NCBI GenBank assembly: GCA_030848705.1
Contig: CM061243.1
Location: 99,756,436-99,820,435, forward strand
Source of the DNA: Heracleum sosnowskyi
Taxonomy: Eukaryota > Streptophyta > Magnoliopsida > Apiales > Apiaceae
Reading direction: 5' to 3'
DNA length: 64,000 bases
The position numbers and the translations under genes were made by a program. This document shows, piece after piece, positions 1 to 11,699 of this stretch. The notes under the pieces were generated by a model. The model did not search any database, was not told the DNA's origin, and worked only from the letters and a program-made list of their open reading frames with translations. Position 1 is the first letter of the stretch. Every line of letters begins with the position of its first letter.

Positions 1-120
1 AGCAACCCTAACTTTAATGTTAGCCCGTCCCACGATCCGTCTGATTTATGTAAATGAAAGACATAAAAAGAATTTCGCAAGCATTCTAAAATGTATATGT
101 GTGGATTACAGAATACCAAA
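1..120. other. Left flank, no gene seen
   Basis: Short AT-rich flank of the first LTR element. Its last five bases (116-120, ccaaa) are the left target site duplication of that element. I see no coding potential. Confidence 0.6.
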
Positions 121-552
121 TGTTAACGGAGTAATTTGGTGATAATAAATTTCGGGATTGCTGGAATAACGAATTATGAAAATAGGGGGATTTGAGATTG
201 TTGGATGTTTTGGAGCTGAACTTGAAAGGTGTCTCGACTTGTTATATGTGTCGGATCCTATTCCAAGATATCTACGTACCCTGTTTATATATAGGGATCA
301 AGCCAACGCAGTTCTGTGATAGGATAATGTTTTTAATCTCTGTGATTGTTAAGGGATATGTTGAGATAAGTTGATTTTATCTTTTTAGAGTTATATTAGC
401 GTTGTGATTCTTTCCTGATTTGAAAGAATCGTTTGGAGATATCTTTTAGTAATTGATTGACTTAGATTGATTGTTTCCTCGTTTCAGAGAGAGGATATTA
501 ATAACTTAGGAAATTAGGAGATAATTGAGTCAACCGAAAATATGGCGTAACA
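121..552 (-). repeat. 3' LTR of the left non-autonomous element
   Basis: 432 bp, from tgttaacgga to ggcgtaaca. Its partner is 2691-3123. On the minus strand it is the downstream LTR, preceded by the purine tract at 553-565. A tatatatagg string (285-294) lies inside but reads on the plus strand, so I do not call it a promoter. Confidence 0.9.
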
Positions 553-565
553 ACTACCCCCAGTT
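553..565 (-). other. Polypurine tract of the left element
   Basis: Plus-strand actacccccagtt reads AACTGGGGGTAGT on the minus strand and abuts the LTR. This is the expected place and composition for the plus-strand primer of reverse transcription, and it fixes the orientation as minus. Confidence 0.7.
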
Positions 566-680
566 CTTCAGTGCAACTTGATGGACTGGAGAATTAAGCG
601 TGCTTTGATCTTCCGAATTTCCCGAGTCACTGAAACAACTAAGAGTAGAAGATTATCAAATAATATGGAGCAGACAATTA

Positions 681-806
681 CCCGTAATATGTCTGTAGAT
701 GCGAGGGAGACAACATGATGTGCCCGTAATATGTCTGTAGATGCGCGGGAGACAACATGATGTGCCCGTAATATGTTTGTGCTTGTGAGAGAGGCAACAT
801 GCGAGA
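681..806. repeat. 42-bp minisatellite, about 3 units
   Basis: Units at 681-722 and 723-764 start cccgtaatatgtctgtagat and differ at one base (gcgaggg/gcgcggg). A third, diverged unit follows from 765. The short open frames here on the minus strand are products of the repeat and not genes. Confidence 0.85.
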
Positions 807-1023
807 TGTGAGAAGAACATATGTACGAGTAGTTTTATAAGTGTAGGAGAATGAGCGGTTTTGTGTGTCATTTGTTGCGCTGCCCATTGTCAAGTTCGGT
901 TTTTGAATCTACTATTCAAGAGATAGAAGTAGCAGAATATAGTAGCAGAAATAGTGATGTCCTTGTATGTTGAAATAAGGAGAGAATGTAACGTGTTGAG
1001 ATTGTAGTCCAAACATTATCCCG

Positions 1024-1256
1024 GAGAATCTTCTCCTTAAGAGGGATGACTCTTCTCTCCATAAGAGGGAGGACTCTCTTCACCTATAAGAAGGTGAACT
1101 CTCTTCACCTATAAGAGGGTGGACTCTCTTCTCCGTAAGAGGGAGGACTCTCTTCTCTCCATAAGAGGGAGGACTCTCTTCACCTTAAGAGGGTGGACTC
1201 TCCTCACGTTATAAGAGGGTGGACTCTCTTCACCTATAAGAGGGTGGACTCTCTTC
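1024..1256. repeat. Tandem array of about 25-bp units
   Basis: About nine imperfect units built on gagggtggactctcttcacc plus a short ataa spacer. The gaggg and ctctc parts make each unit partly self-complementary. It is confined to the interior of the left element. Confidence 0.85.
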
Positions 1257-1309
1257 TTGGTGAGCTTTTCGGAAGTACGAGTTTACCAAGGTATTCCAAG
1301 CAGTACCCT

Positions 1310-2060
1310 CCTTAAAGAAGGGCCTTCAAAAATAAATTTCAATCAACACCTTCCACAAAGAAGGGCCTTAAAAAAATAATTTTCAAGCAACACCTTAAAG
1401 AAGGACCTTCAAAAATAATTTCTAAGCAACACCTTCATTAAGAAGGGTCTTCAAAAATAATTCCAAACAACCCCTTCATCAAAGAAAGGCCTTCAAAAAT
1501 ATCACGCAGGGACAACCACGGAATCTAAGAATGTCCAATGTTTACGAGTAAATGTATGATGCACGTGATGATATGAATGAATGCATGATGCGAATGATGC
1601 ACATGATGATATTAATGAATGCATGATGCAAATGATGCAGGACCTTCAAAACAAGATTACCCCGAAGGGTCTTCAAGAAACGATTAACACGTAGGGCCTT
1701 CAACCAATATCACCCTGAAGGGCTTTCAAACAATATCACCCTGAACGGCCTTCAAAACAAAACCAACCCTTAAGGGCCTTCAGAATACAATTACCCTATA
1801 GGGTCTTAAAAAATATTATCATCTTCAAAAGAGGATCTTCAAAAATATTATTCTCCTCAAAAGAGGATCTTCAAAAATATTATCCTCTTCGAAAGAGGGT
1901 TTTCGAAAATATTATCCTCTTCGAAAGAATGTTATCAAAAATATTATTCTCTTCGAAATAGTGTCTTCAAAAATACTATCCTACTCGAAATAGGGTCTTC
2001 AAAAATATTATAATCCTGGGAAAAGAGATCTTTCGAAAACATTACCCTTATCAGATAAGG
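1310..2060. repeat. Degenerate tandem arrays of 34-42 bp units
   Basis: At 1310-1500 units of about 42 bp carry aaagaagggccttcaaaaat. From about 1640 to 2060 shorter units of about 34 bp carry the same gggccttcaa core with changing tails (atatcaccctgaa, then atattatcctcttcgaaag). A small island repeating atgatgcacatgatgat lies at 1555-1640. The gradual drift of units suggests stepwise slippage growth. Confidence 0.8.
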
Positions 2061-2458
2061 ACCTTCCACACTTATTTTTGTCCATTTACGAGCTAGTGAA
2101 GTAATCAAATCATGTGCTACGAATATTGCATCACAATTCTTTAACATCTCCGTGATTCAGATTCTGCCCAGATCTGTTTTTACCTTTTTGGCCCTGTAAA
2201 CGATATGTTCTTGGAAAACACAAAACATGAAAGCTCCAGGAAACGAAAAGATCTTTCCGATGATATATGGCTTGTCAGAAACGGACTTATAACGAATCGG
2301 GAATCAAATAAAACATCTGCTGATTAACTTCTCAATACTGAAAAACGAGATCTGATTATGTTTTGTGATTTCGAGAATAGATCGAAACATAATCGGAGAA
2401 AATACCAATAACGAAAGTTGTAGGAAATCGCAAAAGTTTTCCAGATCATAAAAAATCA

Positions 2459-2689
2459 TCAAAATCTAACATGTAATAAATTTACTACGAATTTTATAAG
2501 ATAACTTATTTGTACGGACAAAATCATAAGAAAACTTATCTTAATTTTGAATAGAACCATGAACGAACCACCGCCTCCACCGTTCTGCTCTATTAAAGCC
2601 GCTCCAGATCCATAATAACCCCCTTGTGCATGATGTAGATGATTTGATTGTCCTCCACAATCAAAAAATATCTCTCCTTCTAGCGCCAA
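2459..2689 (-). other. Short open frame after the PBS, possible gag-leader remnant
   Basis: A 76-codon open frame runs minus-ward from the PBS-like sequence. Its first part is glycine-rich (a run of five Gly around residues 36-42). It has no ATG at the start, no recognised domain, and ends in AT-rich sequence. It may be the leader and gag start of the ancestral element or chance. No function is assigned. Confidence 0.2.
2675..2689 (-). other. Putative primer binding site of the left element
   Basis: Minus strand reads TTGGCGCTAGAAGGA starting one base after the LTR end. TTGGCGC at this place is common in plant Ty3/gypsy elements. I cannot assign the primer tRNA without a tRNA comparison. Confidence 0.55.
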
Positions 2690-2690
2690 T

Positions 2691-3123
2691 TGTTAACGGA
2701 GGAATTTGGTGATAAAAAATTTCGGGGATTGCTGGTATAACGAATTATGAAAATAGGGGGATTTGAGATTGTTGGATGTTTTGGGGCTGGACTTGAAAGG
2801 TGTCTTGACTTGTTATATGTGTCGGATCCTATTCCAAGATGCATGCGTACCATGTTTATATATAGGGATCAAGCCAACTCAGTTCTGTGATAGGATAATG
2901 TTTTTAATCCCTGTGATTGTTAAGGGATATGTTGAGATAAGTTGATTTTATCTTTCTAGAGTTATATTAGCATTGTGATTCTTTCCTGATTTGAAAGAAT
3001 CGTTTGGAGATATCTTTTAGTAATTGATTGATTTAGATTGATTGTTTACTCGTTTCACAGAGAGGATATTAATAACTTAGGAAATTAGGAGATAATTGAA
3101 TAAACCGAAAATACGGCGTAACA
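2691..3123 (-). repeat. 5' LTR of the left non-autonomous element
   Basis: 433 bp, direct repeat of 121-552, followed on the plus strand by the target duplication ccaaa. On the minus strand it is the promoter-bearing LTR, followed directly by the PBS-like sequence at 2675-2689. Confidence 0.9.
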
Positions 3124-3830
3124 CCAAATATTATCATTTTTTCATTAAAATGATTTTTTAATTAAAATTAAATAATTTTTTTACTTGTTGATCAAAGTTA
3201 TTTATTGTGATACACATCCATGAATATGAATCTCAAAAAGAAATCATAAGCTATAAATGAAATATTCATGTCTGAAATATATATTTCCGAAGCTCATCAA
3301 AAAAATTAGAAAAATGGGATGCACTATACGCATGTATCAAAAAGTTATTTTAATTTTTTTTATAGACCTTCACTTGAGTATTTCACTGATTAAACGTTGT
3401 CCAAACTTTTAAGAATGGCATGTTGTCAATTGTTATGTTTAAAAGAAATTAGCTTTATACCCACGGGACATTTAATAAATTATTTTATTTTAGTGTTTAT
3501 AATTTTATTTATTTATTAATATCTTTGTGTATTTTCATAAAAATATAAATTTATTAAGTTAATAATATGTTTTTTCATATGTATATATTATTTCGGTTTA
3601 TGTTGTACTTCTTGAAATGATAAAAATTACGAATTTTTTATATATACAAATTCACTAAAAGAATGATTATTTATATGTTTATTCATTATTTTTATAAATT
3701 CAATTTTAATAAATTTTAGTGTAAATATTTAAAATACTAAAATTATACTACTTCTATTATTATTTACTTTTATAGAAATATTATTTTTTCTCCAAAGTAG
3801 AGCATTATTAATAACTCTAATTGTGTAATT

Positions 3831-3902
3831 GTTTTATAGTAGAGAGTTTTTAGCTATGTAGGACCCGTTTTATAGTAGAGAGTTTTTAGCTATGTAGGAC
3901 CC
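3831..3902. repeat. Perfect 36-bp tandem duplication
   Basis: Bases 3831-3866 and 3867-3902 are identical (each starts gttttatagtagagagtttt). There are exactly two copies with no spacer, so this is a recent slippage or end-joining duplication. Confidence 0.95.
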
Positions 3903-5481
3903 GTTGACGATCAAACCAAATCATATCATTTAAGTGCTTTACACTAATTATATATAAAGATATAATTTAAGATCGGCCATCAAGCGATCGCGATAAAATA
4001 ATTTAAGTGATGAAAATTTAAATTTTGTCATTCCAGATTTTAAGTTCGATTTTCGTTCCATATACAAGTCTAAGTATTTTATAAAAAATACTCCGGCCAG
4101 AGCATTAAAATTCATGTTGCTTCGTAAATGTCTACTACTACTACAAAGTGGTGCTCCATTTATCTGATTTCGCATCGCATTTGTTAATATTATATTTTCA
4201 TGATTTATTATTGATAGATGGAGAGAGATAAATGTCTATCAGATCTATAAAACTCGAGTCAAGCAACTTCAGTGTGTATAATATAGCCCTGTCCAACGGT
4301 ATTCTAATTAACACTCTTTCCTCCCCTAGTTAACTCCAAGATATATAGTGAATCGATGAAAATATGACAGAAATTTATATATTTTATATAATATAGAAAG
4401 GTAGATTATTGAAAATTACATTATATTAATTTTTAAATGAAATTTTCAGTTTAAAAAAAAATTAAAAATTAGTTTTTTTTTTATTTTTAATTGAAAATTG
4501 GCCAATTTGACACCGCAAAAGACTCAAGGACTAATTAACGAGTTCGGAAATTTCGAATTTCTTCGTTATGACTTTTACTTGATATCTTAATTATCAATAA
4601 AATGATAAGATTATATATTGCTAACATAAAACTGCAGAACACTAAAAAATTATTAGTGACATTACCCTTATTTTTAAAACAAACAATAATTACTACACGA
4701 TTAAGAAAATCAAAATAACTGGATGATCTAATAACAAGGTGATGAATTACTGGTACATAATAATTGGAATCTTAATTATAGATAGAGATATTTAAAGAGG
4801 AGAAGCTGGCTTTGGCCCAACTGATCCCATGGGAAGGATGCTTTATAGAGATGATTGGTTCCCCTGTTGGTTGTATGGTCATGTGCGTTTGTCATTGTAT
4901 ATATTGAGCAAGTCAAGTGTAACCTTAGTTTGCTAGCTTTTGTCCATGCATCAACTTTAATTAGCGCACCAGGCATAGTTGCAGTCTTGCAGACAAGTTA
5001 AGTGTAATTGTTCTTATTTCTTAGCTGTCCATGCATCCCTCATTCTTAAATTTGAAACTGATCAGGACTTTAATCTGTTATAGTAACTTCTGACTTCGTT
5101 TATGATTAATTATGAGTGTCGATCAGAGTTTTGATATGTCAGATCGAATTAACCTAGCTTTAATACCGTAAGTATATTTTATTCGAACCCTTTACATGCA
5201 TGCATATACATAATACATGGATGTAAATGTAGCATATATGCTTGCAGCTTGCTTTCTTGTGGCATAGTGGGGGGTGGGGTTTGAGCTGACAAGAAGCAAG
5301 TGAGTCACATGTGATTGGATTCTTCCCAATATATACTAATTAAATTTCTTTAGATTGCGTTCGCTATTATATTTTCTGAATTTTAAACTGGGGGGAGCAC
5401 AGTGTTGTGTGTGTTTATTAGAAGGAAGACTTTAGAGTTGTATTCATAGTAATAGGACTTGGTCACCACTCATAAGTCATA

Positions 5482-5793
5482 CTCCCTCCGTCCTTTGAGT
5501 AGTATACATTGGGTTTGGGCAAGAATACCAAGAAAAGATATAAAAAATCAATAAAAGTAGATAAAAAGTGGATAAAGTGATGGGACCTATCAATATTTAA
5601 TAATAGATTTGAGATAGTGGAGAAAATTAGTGGGTGTAATAATGTTTTATATTATTATAGAATAGAGATAGTGGAGAAAGTAGTGGGTGTAATAGTGTTT
5701 TATATTATTAAAAGTTACTATTTTTGGAATGTATAGAAATGAATGGGACATCCCAAAATGGAAAGTGTATAGAAATGAATGGGACAAAGGGAG
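5482..5793. mobile_element. Stowaway-like MITE (Tc1/mariner-derived), degenerate
   Basis: The left end ctccctccgtcc follows ta (5480-5481), and the right end gggacaaagggag is its near inverse complement. Ends of the form CTCCCTCCGT and a TA target are the signature of plant Stowaway elements. The 312-bp interior is AT-rich and non-coding. Near the right end the string gtatagaaatgaatgggaca occurs twice, so the right terminus has been partly duplicated. The right-hand TA is not preserved. Confidence 0.7.
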
Positions 5794-6754
5794 TCTCGTT
5801 TATAATAAGTAATGACTAATGAATGAATCTTAACGGGGGCAAACGTCAGTAGTTTTGATTGTGATATCTCCAACTTGGTGACGATTAACATTGTGTATTT
5901 TGCCTTCTTTTTCGTCTCATTTCTTCCTGTGTAAAGCCTGTTGACAGTTAACATTTTGTATTCTTCTAATTATTGTTCTTAGAAGAAGTCTTATCCAGGT
6001 TTCAGCAAATGTGCATGTATTTTTGTAGAGACAGTTTTAGTAGCCTAATAAACAAAAGAAGAGATGTTACTTGGATGGACAAATTTGCTGAGGATTTGGT
6101 GAATTAATTCAACTTAAAAATTAATATATGCAATATTGCCTCCTCCAAATACAAACAAAGACGTACTGCTACCAAACTTCATCCCAATCTCCGGAAACAA
6201 GTTTAATAAAATAATATATTTTTTTTGTCTATAAACACATATATATCAACGTTTTGCATGATTACAAAAATAATATAATCTCAAAATTCTTATGTAATTT
6301 TTTTTATCACACTGTTGACGTTGAAGTTTCGCATCAACACGACAACACCGTGTCTGGAACACGGGTTCATGTTAAATTTCATGAGCAAAAACCTCACAGA
6401 GTTTAATTAGGTAATGTTGAATGATATAATAGTTAGAGTATAAGAGTATAAAATTCTGTTGGGGAATATCTTAAAATTTTAGATGAGTCGGTTACTTAAC
6501 ATAGTATCGTAGCTTGATTTAGAGAAGATTTTAGCAGGTACAAATCTCAATTCTCAAACAAATTTTGTTAGAATATTGATTACTTTTTAATCCTCTCATG
6601 CCCTCAATATTAAACATAATTAATATTTTTGGTTTAAGGTAAATATTTTTCCAATTAAATTGGCCCAAAATGATCTAATCTCTTCGAAATATTTTGAAGT
6701 TTTATGAAAATGAGATTAACAATTCTAATATTTCAAATTTACGCCATCGACATG

Positions 6755-6935
6755 TGTCAAACTGCATATAGTTGCAGTTATGAGAGAGAGATGAATATGT
6801 AAAATTATTATTCATGAAAATGAAATATTCCGTTACATTGAGTTTATATACTAGTATTGTAACTGACTTGAGTATACTGTAACAAACTGTAACAAACTCT
6901 TTTTACTCTATACTGAGTTACAAATAGTAGTAACA
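6755..6935 (-). repeat. 3' LTR of the copia element
   Basis: 181 bp, from tgtcaaactgca to agtagtaaca. It matches 24149-24307 but keeps about 20 bp missing from the other copy. It follows the purine tract CTTGAGAGGGGA (minus strand of 6936-6947). Confidence 0.88.
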
Positions 6936-6947
6936 TCCCCTCTCAAG
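6936..6947 (-). other. Polypurine tract of the copia element
   Basis: Minus strand CTTGAGAGGGGA lies directly before the 3' LTR, as expected for the plus-strand primer. Confidence 0.75.
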
Positions 6948-7398
6948 TTGAAGGTGGTAAACAAATTACATGCATTCAACTTGGATACAAAGTAGTGAAG
7001 AGTGACAGCACCTAGTGCCTTAGTGAACACATCTGCTGGTTGCTCAGAGGAAGACAAGTGAAAAGTGGAGATGATTCTTTGTTGCAGTTTTTTCCGAATC
7101 AAATGACAATCGATTTCGATGTGTTTGGTTCGTTCGTGAAAAACAGGATTTAATGCAATATATAGTTCAGACTTGCTATCACAACACAAAGACACAGGTA
7201 AATCGAAAGTGACATGAAAGTCTTTGAGCAATGCTAAAAGCCAAGTGATTTCGCAGCAAGTATCAGCCATTGCTCGATACTCTGCTTCAGCAGAGTAACG
7301 AGAGACAATGTGTTGCTTCTTGCTGCGCAAGGAGATTAAATAGGAACCCAACATGATACAAAATCCAATAAGAGATTGGCGAGACTCTAGACAACCAC
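6948..7398 (-). pseudogene. Copia RNase H, C-terminal part
   Basis: Reads minus-ward through the typical copia RNase H tail: SAEAEYRAMA, then CDSKSELYIA, RTKHIEIDCH and the end motif QPADVFTKAL. The N-terminal half of the domain lies 12.5 kb away at 19926 onward, because the chromovirus array is inserted in it. Removing the insert and one target copy rejoins the frame exactly. RNase H removes the RNA template during reverse transcription. The frame in this part is open to its stop at about 6908, a little inside the LTR. Confidence 0.88.
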
Positions 7399-10300
7399 TG
7401 TAATAACCCTAACTTTAGAAAGGCTACAGTGTCTAAATGAATAGTGATTTTGAGGATTAACAAAGTTTTTCATGCCACCTATGTATGAAACGTAGTATGG
7501 ATATTCCGAAGTCATATTAGTGATCTACGGAGTAAATAAGTGAATGCCAAGACGATCGGAATTCAGAAATTTCAAATTTTATTTTGGCGTAGTATTTGAC
7601 CGGGCAGCGGATTATATATTATTATATTCAAGAAATGAGATATTAAAATTGAGGAATTGAGGATTTGATAATTTGGAATTTTATTATTTTATTAAAGTCG
7701 ATTTAAGGATTCGATTGTTGGAATGAATAGTGAATAGTTACTATTCACTGCGAGAACCGCGTAGAGTTTTATTCGCCCTTTAGAAAATATTTCGAATCGT
7801 TTCAGGAGGAACAAGGCAACATTTGCAGGATTAAATATAGACATGGAAGTAACATGTAACAAGATTAATTCGAGGGATGCAACATTTGGATCATCCATGT
7901 GAAAAGGAAGCGAACCAGTAAAGTTACTTTAACAGGACCAGTGCATGTGTGACAAGTGTCACAAGAAGAGGGCACAAGGGTGATGACTCACCACTAAAGT
8001 ATACAAATATCTAAGTGATTAAACCAAAGAAGAAAGAAAAGAAAAACAAAAGCAATCAACACATTTTCTCTCAAAACTGATCTGCTAGAGCACCTTCCAA
8101 AGGAAAATTCATATCTCCATTTCTACACATGATAAAATCACCAAACTTTAACCCTAGATTCTCCACTCCATGTATAACACTCGTTAAAAATTTCATAGCA
8201 ATCTAAGGAGTATAGTCCAGTCAAATCGCCTCCCCAAATTGAAGAACAGAACCTGCCCAGTTCTTGATAGTTTCTGTCTAGAAGGAAAAACGGATTCAAA
8301 ACCATAGCTACCAAGCTTCATATTTAATGATCTATAGCTCGATGGAAAGCCCTTGAAGAGTAGAAGGTGTGGTAAAAATTTGATGACGAATTTTACAAGT
8401 TGATGACGAATAATAACTTTCAAGAACTAATGTTGTTTTCTTGATTTCTTTGGATCATCTAAGCAAGCCTAAGCACTCCCAAGGACAAACCCTGGTCTAT
8501 TTGGGCTCTAAGACTCTCCAAGGAAGGTATAAACCCTAAGGACCCTAGATCTTATTTGAGTGTAAGCATGTTTTTGATGGATTTTAACTTAGTGATGATT
8601 ATAGCATGTTTATAAGTATGATCTTGTAATGATTTTTGTGATATGATGATTAGGAGAATGGGCATGACGTTTCTGGACTTTTAAGATATAAATCATGTGT
8701 ATGAGTTGTATGGATGCCCGGTGTGGCTTGGATTGATGGTTTGATTTTTAAAAACGTTCGATTCACAGCCGTTATAATGCCCGAATTTCGTTTAACCAAA
8801 GGATGCCCTGTTTTTGAACCCTCAGACGCGTACGGTAGGTTTCTGTTTAGAGTACCAACTGACCATGAAATGATAGATCTTAGTTCATAGATCGTGTTGA
8901 TATAAAGCACGTCAAAATCTGATGAACGGTTTAGGAGAAAAGTGGATTTTAGTGAAAGACGTTTGAAAATCGAGAAAACGTAATTGTACCAACTTTGAGG
9001 CTATAACTACCATACTTAGACATTTTTAAAAATTATAAAATTCTGGGATATTATAGTAGGGTAGTCAAAGAGTCATTACCAGTTAACCGTGTAGTAAAAT
9101 TAGAAATATATATTTTCTGAGAATTTTTACAGTTAAGTGTGGTTGATAAGGGAAATGGTGAAAAACACTGAAACTTGATTGAGTCTAAAAATGGTTAGAT
9201 CCTTGAACCTTTTTGGGGTATTAGCGATACGTTAAGCATATATTAAAGTATCAGGGTATTGTTATGCAAGAGTGAGGTGAGTAAGAGACGTAGTATTCTA
9301 ACGATGATTCTTTTCGTGTTTATAGAAACTCGAGACGAACACGGGAACGTACCTCTGGGACTTAGGGATCGAGGCAAGATTTCTTTTACCCTTATTTTGA
9401 TAAACTGTTTATGTTCAAAAGAAATGGTTTTGGTGAACAATATATGAATCTTATACGATGAGATGATTTGGGATATATTCCATATATACTGAAATCCTTG
9501 AATATGGATTATAGATATGAATAAGAATATGGAAAGAGCGGATATATTCTATGTTTCAAAGAATGGTATCAGTTGTTATCTAGAGTGATATATGGATCAT
9601 ATTATATTAAAATATTCTTTTAAAAGTAGTTACGATTTTAATAAATATTATTTGATTATTATGTTAATACTTTTAAAATAGATGGAATAATGTATGTATA
9701 TAAGAATGTATTGGAGTTCATTGAATACAGAGAAAATGTACGAGTCATAAGCAAAATGTTATGACATATGGTTTTAAAAAGGTGATATTACATGATAAAT
9801 GGATATGGATATGATATATGTGTATGGGAAAAAAAAAATGGGAAATGGTGATTGAAAATGGAAAAATGATTTGACAAAAAGGGGGATAGCAACCAAAAGC
9901 GTAAGAGGCTGTGTGCGGCACAGTCCAGTACTCAATATTTATTCCGGCCCAAGAGTTGCCGAGGGAGGATGTAGCAGGGAAGCCTTCCTCCAGGGATGAT
10001 TGTCATTCCTACTACTAGTAGTAAACAGAGAGCAGATACGGTTAGGCGACTGATCATCGTCCTACGTATCTGGCGCTAGCAGATATCCCCAGAATTTTCT
10101 TTAAAGGAAATTTATAATGATTTCAGATTGGTATACTGAACAGGGAAAATGAGACGGAATAATGGAATGATTTTGTATTAGAAGAGAAACTGATTTTATA
10201 TTATTCTAGATTTCTTTTCTTATAATAGTAAGTGGATGATGTGTTATTAAATAAGAATTTTATTCCCTCCTAAGGTCTATAATTGGTTTCTAGTTATATA

Positions 10301-10808
10301 TATTTATACATGTTTAAAAATTCTGATTTCTAGTTTACAATATTATCTTGCTGAGCTATTATAGCTCACTCTTGCTACTTATGTATATAACAGTTAGGTC
10401 AAATGCCGATACTGCGCACTACACCCCGCAAGAGGGTAAGGGGAAAACGACCTTTTGAGCGAGTGCTGACGACTATCCCTGAGGTAGCTGATAACGAACG
10501 GGTGTTGGTAGACTTATGTACATTAAGTGTGTAAGTTGTGTAATAAACTTTTGGTTGTTGAAATGCTTCCTGTAGAAGTATTGTTCAACAATGTACTTAG
10601 TAGGATTCTGGGTTTGTAATAACTGTTTAACTTTAAACTTTTAATATTGTGGATGTTGTTCTCTGAGAATATGACTGGTGTGAGTGTATTAGTGAGGGGT
10701 CATTTGTGTAAGTATTATAAAAAAAAAAAATTCAGAGTGTTATTGATAATAAGTGGAAATTGGACCGTGATGACCTGGATCCTTGACCCCGGATCTAGGG
10801 GCGTCACA
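7399..10808 (+). repeat. LTR1 (5') of the chromovirus array
   Basis: 3410 bp, from tgtaataacc to ggggcgtcaca. Relative to LTR2 and LTR3 it lacks about 30 bp near 8383 and has many private substitutions in its first 2.2 kb. It is AT-rich with a GC-rich patch (about 9900-10000) and the short inverted repeat gagctattatagctc near 10352. Small open frames seen at the same place in all three LTRs are not supported as genes. Confidence 0.92.
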
Positions 10809-10810
10809 GA

Positions 10811-10822
10811 TGGTATCAGAGC
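10811..10822 (+). other. Primer binding site, internal region 1
   Basis: tggtatcagagc, two bases after LTR1: the standard plant initiator-methionine tRNA primer site. Confidence 0.92.
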
Positions 10823-10892
10823 TAAGAGTCATAATGCTCAGGAACAAAAGTGATAATAATAATTGTATCAGTAATAATATAAATTGTGAACT

Positions 10893-11252
10893 CCCATCGA
10901 GTTCAAGGGTGGTAAATCCTCAGGAACATTTCAGTCCAATCAATCACGACCACCATTACCAGATTGTAACACGTGTGGTAAGAAACATACGGGAGTGTGT
11001 AGGATGTTGGGAACAACTTGTTTTAAGTGTGGGCAAAAAGGACATTATCAGATCCATTGCCCATCGACTGAGAAGAGTGATGTTAAGTGCTTCCAGTGTG
11101 GGAAATTAGGACACATTGCTAGAGATTGCCGTTCCGGTGGGGCGTCCGCGCCAGGACAAAACATGACTGCTTCAAATAGACCTACCGCCAGGGTGTATAA
11201 TATGACCTTAGGAGAAGCGTTGAAGAAGCCGAATGCAGATACAGGTATTTAA
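10893..11252 (+). pseudogene. Chromovirus gag C-terminal remnant with zinc knuckles (copy 1)
   Basis: An open frame without its own start opens after a TGA and ends at a stop after 11252. It carries a CNTCGKKHTGVC finger and two CX2CX4HX4C knuckles (CFKCGQKGHYQIHC and CFQCGKLGHIARDC), then a linker with VYNMTLGEA typical of plant chromovirus gag just before protease. Such knuckles bind the genomic RNA during packaging. The capsid part of gag and everything after the linker are missing, so this is an internal-deletion derivative. It is not an independent host zinc-finger gene. Confidence 0.85.
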
Positions 11253-11601
11253 TTCGATTTAATTTTTTTATAAATGTTGGTTAGGGATCGACTTAATCCA
11301 TTAATGGTGTAAACAAGTTAATAAAATAGATAAGAATAATCCCTCTGATCAGGAAGTAAGATATACCGATCCAAGGAAAAAGAGAGTAAGAGTATTCTGT
11401 GGAAAAAAAAACACACAACCTTGTAGGAAACGAACAGGAAATATATATTATAGATAATATTTTCTTACAATTGTTTCAAGGAATGGTCTTATAGACTAAT
11501 TTCTGGAGGATTTTATAGAGACAAGATATATATTAAGATTGAAGTATTAATATTTTATGTCATGATAGAGATCAGAATATAGCTAAATCATAAGTGAGAT
11601 A

Positions 11602-11661
11602 CACCACCATTCAGGAAAGGCCAATGTGGTGGCCGATACCTTAGTTAAAAGAGAAAGGAGG
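11602..11661 (+). pseudogene. Scrap of pol: end of RNase H (copy 1)
   Basis: The frame reads HHSGKANVVADTLVKRE, matching the conserved end of the chromovirus RNase H (consensus YHPGKANVVADALSR). Only about 20 codons remain. It marks where pol survived the internal deletion between the gag linker and the 3' end. Confidence 0.7.
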
Positions 11662-11699
11662 AATGAGATAATATAGAATGACTGAAAACAGGAGGAGAT

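Larger units (their letters stand above)
121..3123 (-). mobile_element. Non-autonomous LTR retrotransposon (LARD/TRIM-like), minus strand
   Basis: Two direct repeats of about 432 bp (121-552 and 2691-3123) bound a 2.1-kb internal region. Both start TG and end CA, and the element is flanked by the 5-bp duplication ccaaa (116-120 and 3124-3128), so both ends are intact. Minus orientation follows from a PBS-like motif next to the right LTR and a purine tract (minus strand ACTGGGGGTAGT) next to the left LTR. No gag, protease, RT or integrase is recognisable; the interior is mostly tandem repeats. It must have moved using enzymes of another element. The LTRs differ at about 20 positions by eye (roughly 5%), so the insertion is fairly old. 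Confidence 0.9.
3124..6754. other. AT-rich intergenic stretch without a recognisable gene
   Basis: Six-frame inspection gives only short open frames (at most 78 codons) with no domain or codon structure. It contains a 36-bp tandem duplication (3831-3902), a MITE-like element (5482-5793) and several CATGCATG-type RY motifs near 4945, 5029 and 5193. Bases 6750-6754 (acatg) are the left target duplication of the copia element. Confidence 0.6.

Noticed and set aside
656..893. Two 71-codon frames on the minus strand
   Set aside because: They are translations of the 42-bp minisatellite.
4776..4976. 66-codon minus-strand frame near CATGCATG motifs as a small gene
   Set aside because: No domain, no neighbouring exons and no codon bias; the RY motifs are common by chance in AT-rich plant DNA.
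9243..9447. Overlapping short open frames on both strands, kept in all three 3.4-kb LTRs (also near 13800 and 18360)
   Set aside because: They are conserved only because the LTRs are copies of each other. There is no domain, no start context, and changes between copies are not biased to third positions.
10995..11252. Small two-zinc-knuckle protein as a host CNBP-like gene
   Set aside because: It follows a retroelement PBS, shares the chromovirus gag linker after the knuckles, lacks its own start upstream and is duplicated with the LTR unit.
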